Source: Agitococcus lubricus
Lineage (GTDB): Bacteria > Pseudomonadota > Gammaproteobacteria > Pseudomonadales > Moraxellaceae
Assembly: GCF_003051055.1 (NCBI RefSeq)
Contig: NZ_QAON01000001.1
Span: 124,001 to 188,000, forward strand
Direction: 5' to 3'
Length of the DNA: 64,000 nucleotides
The first letter of the stretch is position 1; each line of letters begins with the position of its first letter. The translations under genes and the position numbers were made by a program. This document shows, piece after piece, positions 59,667 through 64,000 of this stretch. Under the pieces are notes generated by a model. The model was not told where the DNA came from. It searched no databases and saw only the letters and a program-made list of their open reading frames with translations.

Positions 59667-62189
59667 TTAACGCGCCAATTTACGGCTAATTAATAAACTC
59701 ATGACATGGGTTAAGGTTTTGAGCAAGGCATCTTGTTTTAAGGGTTTGACCAAAAAACCATTCATGCCTGCGGCTAAACCTTGTTGTTGATATTCGCTCA
59801 GGGCATGCGCGCTCACGCCATAAATCAACACGACATTCAGTTGTTTATCTTGCTCCCACTCCCTGATACGGCGTGTTGCGGTATAGCCGTCCATATTGGG
59901 CATTTCGCAATCCATTAAAATCACATCAAAATTGATATCGCCCGTCATAATCACTTGTAGCGCTTCTAAACCATCACTGGCGACAACAGGCTGAATTTGA
60001 TATTTTTTTAACATGCCCACAATCACCATTTGATTGGTTGGATTGTCTTCGGCAACTAGCACGCGCAACCCCGATAGATTGGGATATTCAGCTTGAATAA
60101 CAGGCGTATTCGTTTTAGCTTTTTTAGTTTTTGGCTCTACGCCATGCTGCATTTTGACATAGAACCAAAAACTTGAACCTTGTGTAGGCACACTTTTGAC
60201 CCCAATATCACCCGACATTAAGCGCACTAACGAATGACAAATCGCCAAGCCCAAACCTGTCCCACCATATTTACGGGTAATCGAAGAATCTGCCTGTGAA
60301 AACGATTGAAATAAGCGTTCCCGTTGCTCATTGGTAATGCCAATCCCTGTATCTTGTACTTCAAATTGAACAAAAATTCCTGCTTCTTTACGGTCTTCAC
60401 GCAGTGACGCCCTTAACGTCACCGTACCGCGTTCGGTGAATTTATAGGCATTGCCTAATAAATTGATAATAATTTGCCGAATACGGGTTGAGTCACCTAT
60501 CAGCCAACGCGGTAACAACGGAGAAATATCGGTTCTAATGGGGACACCTCGTTCTTGCGCATGTAACGCAAATAACGACGCACACTCTTCGACTAAACCA
60601 TAAAGGTCAAATAGCGTATGTTCTATCGCTAACTTACCTGCCTCAATTTTAGAGTAATCTAAGATGTCATTAATAATACGTAGCAAGGCTTCGCAAGACG
60701 CATGAATGGTTTGGGTATAGTGTTGTTGCTCGGTATCTAAATCGGTATCGGCTAATAGTTGCGTCATACCAATCATGCCATTCATCGGCGTGCGTATTTC
60801 GTGGCTCATATTGGCCAAAAACTCACTTTTCACTCTGGCCGCTGTTTCGGCTTGTTGCTGGGCGCGCTCTGCTTCTTCTGTTTTTAGTAATAAGGCTTGG
60901 GTACGCTCTTGCACTTTTTGGTCTAATAAACGATTTAATTGTTCTTGCTCTGCTAATTTGGCTTGTTGGGTGTATTCATTTTCTTGTTGTAGCAGACGTA
61001 ATCTGTCGGTGAGTGCGGTATTGAGAATCAGTAAAGTGGTGACAGAGCCTAACTGCGAACCGTAAGTTGTCCAAAAATTCACAGGTAAAATATCAAAGGC
61101 ACGTAATACATTGACCGTCCCACCAATCAACAAACCAGACCAGCCTAGCGTAAAATATTTACCTAGCCGATTACCCTGTCGCCAAATATAGATACCTGTA
61201 AAGTACATGGTAGGCGCAGCAATAAAGGCAGCAAACATGGCTAGTTGAATGGCCAACGCAAAGGGTAATATCCATGCGCCAATCAACACAACAGACAAAA
61301 ACCCCCATATCCAACGGTCTAAGGCATGCCCACGCCATCGGCAATGTTGAATTTGCAGAAAAGACTTCGTTAAGACAAAAGCGGTGAGTGCCAATAAGCC
61401 CACGGCAAAAGGACGAATACGCTTCGCAAACTCTGGCCACTCCCCCCAAATAAACATACTGCCAATGCCGTTCAGACTGAGTTCAATGGTGGCATAACAG
61501 GCTAATACCATCATGTAATGCCAATGATTGATGTCACGTAAGATAAAAAACAAATAGGCGTTATAAACCAAAATAATCAAAATAGCGCCGTAGTACATGC
61601 CGAATAAAAAGCCTTCCTGACGCTGAATATCTCTAAACACTTCAGGATGTAACAAGTTAACCGCCATAATCATGGAGTCACGGCTTTGCAGACGCAAATA
61701 AACCACCGTGGTTTGTTTGGAGGGCAAATGGAGACTAAAGGCAAAACCACGGTCTTTAATCGGTCTTAAACTAAAGGGATAACGGTCGCCCGCATGAACT
61801 TCTTGATACTGTCCCTTGGCATCAGGCGCATAAAAATCAATTTCGTCCATCAAGGGATAATTGAGCTGTAAAATCCAATCTTGTTGTGTGCTTTGATTGT
61901 CTAAGGACAGCTTCACCCAATAAGCGGCTTTGGTAAAACCATAGTTGGGTAATAAGGTATTGGCGTATTGCCATTGTGTTTTATGACGTTGCTCTTCCGC
62001 CAAAATATCGGTTAATTTATATTCCAAACTCGGGTCAGCAAAATACACTAAGGCTTTACCCAAAATCAGTTGTTGGTCTTCTGGATTGACTATAATGCGT
62101 GTCTCACTGTTGGCATAAACAGGCGCAAACATCGTTAAACAGGCGTACACCAGCGCAATAACGTATGTCCTAAGATGATGAACGGTCAT
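59667..62189 (-). CDS. 7TMR-DISM hybrid sensor histidine kinase
   Basis: A membrane hybrid kinase of about 840 residues (ATG at 62189 gives a good signal peptide; 62219 is the longest option). A periplasmic 7TMR-DISMED2-type ligand domain (about 40-180; [12 protein letters not shown] is typical) is followed by seven hydrophobic segments (about 195-390), a coiled coil, HisKA ([15 protein letters not shown]), the ATP domain ([31 protein letters not shown]) and a C-terminal receiver ([13 protein letters not shown]). It would sense an external ligand such as a carbohydrate. No partner regulator is adjacent. Confidence 0.92.
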   Translation of the reverse strand: MTVHHLRTYVIALVYACLTMFAPVYANSETRIIVNPEDQQLILGKALVYFADPSLEYKLTDILAEEQRHKTQWQYANTLLPNYGFTKAAYWVKLSLDNQSTQQDWILQLNYPLMDEIDFYAPDAKGQYQEVHAGDRYPFSLRPIKDRGFAFSLHLPSKQTTVVYLRLQSRDSMIMAVNLLHPEVFRDIQRQEGFLFGMYYGAILIILVYNAYLFFILRDINHWHYMMVLACYATIELSLNGIGSMFIWGEWPEFAKRIRPFAVGLLALTAFVLTKSFLQIQHCRWRGHALDRWIWGFLSVVLIGAWILPFALAIQLAMFAAFIAAPTMYFTGIYIWRQGNRLGKYFTLGWSGLLIGGTVNVLRAFDILPVNFWTTYGSQLGSVTTLLILNTALTDRLRLLQQENEYTQQAKLAEQEQLNRLLDQKVQERTQALLLKTEEAERAQQQAETAARVKSEFLANMSHEIRTPMNGMIGMTQLLADTDLDTEQQHYTQTIHASCEALLRIINDILDYSKIEAGKLAIEHTLFDLYGLVEECASLFALHAQERGVPIRTDISPLLPRWLIGDSTRIRQIIINLLGNAYKFTERGTVTLRASLREDRKEAGIFVQFEVQDTGIGITNEQRERLFQSFSQADSSITRKYGGTGLGLAICHSLVRLMSGDIGVKSVPTQGSSFWFYVKMQHGVEPKTKKAKTNTPVIQAEYPNLSGLRVLVAEDNPTNQMVIVGMLKKYQIQPVVASDGLEALQVIMTGDINFDVILMDCEMPNMDGYTATRRIREWEQDKQLNVVLIYGVSAHALSEYQQQGLAAGMNGFLVKPLKQDALLKTLTHVMSLLISRKLAR

Positions 62190-62337
62190 GTCTATACCCA
62201 TTGTTATACTTATCAGCATGCGTGCTTGTATTAGTCGCTGTTTGGCTTATTATCCATCCAAACTTCCCTTTTTAGCCGTCTTATGCTTGGCCTGAGCTAT
62301 GTTAGAATAAGGCATATTCTCTTGTTTGAACTGCATC

Positions 62338-63225
62338 ATGAGCTCACCGAATCTACGCCCCTACGCTTGGCTTGCCATTGCCGCTGCTCTGCTTACCTTA
62401 GCACTCAAAACAGGAGCCTACTTTTTAACTCATTCCGTGGGCATGTTATCTGACGCCTTAGAGTCTATCGTCAATGTTGCCGCCGCGACAATGGCGCTGG
62501 CCATGCTCACCATTGCGGCACGTCCCGCAGATGACGACCATGCGTTTGGTCACACCAAAGCAGAGTATTTTTCGAGTGGGGTGGAAGGCGCACTCATTTT
62601 TTTAGCGGCTATTGCTATTATTTATACCGCGATTCCACGTTTATTGCATCCACAACCCTTAGCGCAAGTCGATTTAGGCTTAATGATTGCGATATTAGCA
62701 TCCGCCATTAACTTTGGTGTCGCACTCATTTTATTAAAAGCAGGTAAACGCTATCACTCCATTACCTTAGAGGCCGATGCTCACCATTTGTTGACTGACG
62801 TATGGACATCGGTGGGTATTTTATTAGGGATTGGCGCCGTCGTTTGGACAGGTTGGTATGTTCTTGACCCACTGATTGCGATTGCAGTGGCCTTAAATAT
62901 TATTTGGACAGGCTGGCAGTTATTACGTCGTTCGGTAGATGGTTTGATGGATGTTGCCTTGAGCGAACCCGAGTTAGACACAATCAAAACCATTCTCAGC
63001 ACCTACGAACAGCAATATGGGGTGCATTACAATGCCTTAAAAACACGGCAAGCGGGCAGTAAAAAATTTATTTCTTTTCATTTGTTAGTCAATGGTGCAT
63101 GGAGCGTAGAACAAGCACACGCGCTGCAAGACCAACTTGAAACCGCCATTGAAGCACAGATACTCGGTAGCCACGTATTGAGCCACGTTGAACCGATAGA
63201 TGCTCCCTCGACTCACCACTACTAA
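62338..63225 (+). CDS. Cation diffusion facilitator transporter
   Basis: Inner membrane metal exporter of the CDF family, 295 residues with six hydrophobic segments and a C-terminal cytoplasmic domain. The ATG at 62338 is used; the longer frame starts with TTG. Binding-site segments: SDALESIVNV in helix 2 and ADAHHLLTDVWTS in helix 5, the latter giving the HxxxD pair. Compared with FieF of E. coli, the helix-2 aspartates appear replaced by Glu and Asn, so metal selectivity may differ. The cytoplasmic part has a family-typical HYNALKTRQAGSKKFISFHL stretch. Confidence 0.9.
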   Translation: MSSPNLRPYAWLAIAAALLTLALKTGAYFLTHSVGMLSDALESIVNVAAATMALAMLTIAARPADDDHAFGHTKAEYFSSGVEGALIFLAAIAIIYTAIPRLLHPQPLAQVDLGLMIAILASAINFGVALILLKAGKRYHSITLEADAHHLLTDVWTSVGILLGIGAVVWTGWYVLDPLIAIAVALNIIWTGWQLLRRSVDGLMDVALSEPELDTIKTILSTYEQQYGVHYNALKTRQAGSKKFISFHLLVNGAWSVEQAHALQDQLETAIEAQILGSHVLSHVEPIDAPSTHHY

Positions 63226-63457
63226 CCTTTAATGAAGGCCTCATAGACTATCCGTCTAGGTAAATCTGAACGGCCTTACCCTAATCATGGCTGCTGACAC
63301 TCCCCAATAATCCAGCCATCGCTATGCCAGTCATCGCGCCAAAAACCTGACTTTTTTCATCAAAGGCCTGTCGCTAATTCCAAAGACCTTCTACGCTAAG
63401 TGAGCTACTCTTATTGCTATACAAACGCTACCCTCTATTTGATGACGAGAACATACC

Positions 63458-64000
63458 ATGCCGTATACACTGAGTCCTTTGGCCAAAGAATTAAAACACT
63501 TGGAGCAACAAGGTGATTATTTGGCAGTGATAGCACTGGTCAAATCACAACTAGAGGCCAATAAACGTACCTTTGCCGACCCTTATATTAAAGAGTGGAT
63601 TGGCCGTCGTTGGCGTAATTTATTTTTGCAAGAAGCTATCCACGATAAACGCGCACTCAAAGTGGCTAGCAAAAAATTGGCAATGGCCAAAGATAAACGC
63701 TCTGCACCACAAAAAATTGCTGAACGCTTTTTGAAAGGTGACCATCATGTAGAATGGGCGGTAGACATGCCTGCTGCACAAATCTCCCAAGACTTAGCAA
63801 CGACCCTCATTTTTTGTCCTGGCTTTATTAACGGTTTATTACCTGCGCATGCCTTTGCCGAAGAGTTTCCTGCGATAGAAGCCGAATATGGCTGGAAGAT
63901 TTTTCAGGCCGATGCTCACCCCATGCGGGGCTGTGAAGCCAACCATAGTGACATTTTACAAGCGATTATTGATGGCAAAGGCTTTTTGTCTAACCCAGGT
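63458..64000 (+). CDS. Possible alpha/beta hydrolase, 3' end beyond the window
   Basis: An open frame starting with ATG at 63458 runs to the window end (181 codons so far) and continues beyond. It begins MPYTLSPLAKELKHLEQQGD. The first about 100 residues are helical and charged with no recognised domain. From about residue 112 TLIFCPGFINGLLPAHAF resembles the first strand and oxyanion loop of the alpha/beta hydrolase fold, so a hydrolase core may follow. No nucleophile elbow is visible within the window, so this is only a suggestion. I see no signal peptide. Confidence 0.5.
   Translation, partial: MPYTLSPLAKELKHLEQQGDYLAVIALVKSQLEANKRTFADPYIKEWIGRRWRNLFLQEAIHDKRALKVASKKLAMAKDKRSAPQKIAERFLKGDHHVEWAVDMPAAQISQDLATTLIFCPGFINGLLPAHAFAEEFPAIEAEYGWKIFQADAHPMRGCEANHSDILQAIIDGKGFLSNPG

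Overview
The window looks like a contiguous piece of the chromosome of a gammaproteobacterium. The best fit is Pseudomonadales, close to Moraxellaceae. The evidence is gene order (argH next to algZ-algR and hemC-hemD-hemX-hemY; ubiC-ubiA next to phoB-phoR; glmS-glmU next to the atp operon), a rubredoxin/rubredoxin reductase pair near oxyR, the long PstA/PstC form of the phosphate transporter, and moderate G+C with dense coding. I saw no rRNA or tRNA gene, CRISPR array, transposase, integrase or phage gene. Most of the window is housekeeping.

Layout, left half. 1-2.7 kb: 3' part of oxyR, translationally coupled to recG. 2.8-6.8 kb: two YbjQ-domain proteins, an M48 membrane metalloprotease, a bacterial PH-domain protein, an SCP2-like protein and a small membrane protein. 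7.1-10.5 kb: a WYL-type regulator, a family-type extragenic repeat, a COG2509-type flavoprotein and a SRPBCC protein. 10.6-12.9 kb: rubredoxin reductase, a 54-residue rubredoxin and a rubrerythrin without its own rubredoxin domain, together a plausible peroxide-reducing electron chain. 13.1-14.5 kb: ubiC-ubiA. 14.6-23.7 kb: a full phosphate regulon (phoB-phoR facing pstS-pstC-pstA-pstB-phoU), with readable Pho boxes before both phoB and pstS, a terminator/attenuator after pstS, and an 8 x 8-bp tandem repeat where the two convergent operons meet. 24.2-32.5 kb: signalling and surface genes: a PAS-GGDEF-EAL membrane protein, an A+T-rich acyltransferase that looks acquired, and two overlapping receiver-kinase genes.

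Layout, right half. 32.8-36.2 kb: glmS and glmU (UDP-GlcNAc synthesis). 36.4-43.5 kb: the complete atpIBEFHAGDC operon. 43.7-49.9 kb: a thioesterase, hemY-hemX-hemD-hemC, a TRL-like lipoprotein and a lipoprotein hydrolase. 50.3-54.4 kb: algR, algZ, argH and yggX. 54.5-64 kb: a lone GspE/PilB-type ATPase, an outer-membrane barrel protein, a secreted alpha/beta hydrolase, an unrecognised 335-residue protein, a 7TMR-DISM hybrid kinase, a cation diffusion facilitator and a truncated gene at the edge. Two related non-coding elements with inverted ends lie at 56.25 and 58.3 kb.

No clearly new defence or mobile system was found. The items most worth a second look are the split rubredoxin/rubrerythrin chain beside oxyR, the YbjQ-YbjQ-M48 cluster, the MITE-like elements at 56-58 kb, the tandem repeat between phoR and phoU, and the receiver-kinase gene pair at 28.7-32.5 kb. 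Start codons were moved from the longest reading frame wherever a better ribosome binding site or family length argued for it.
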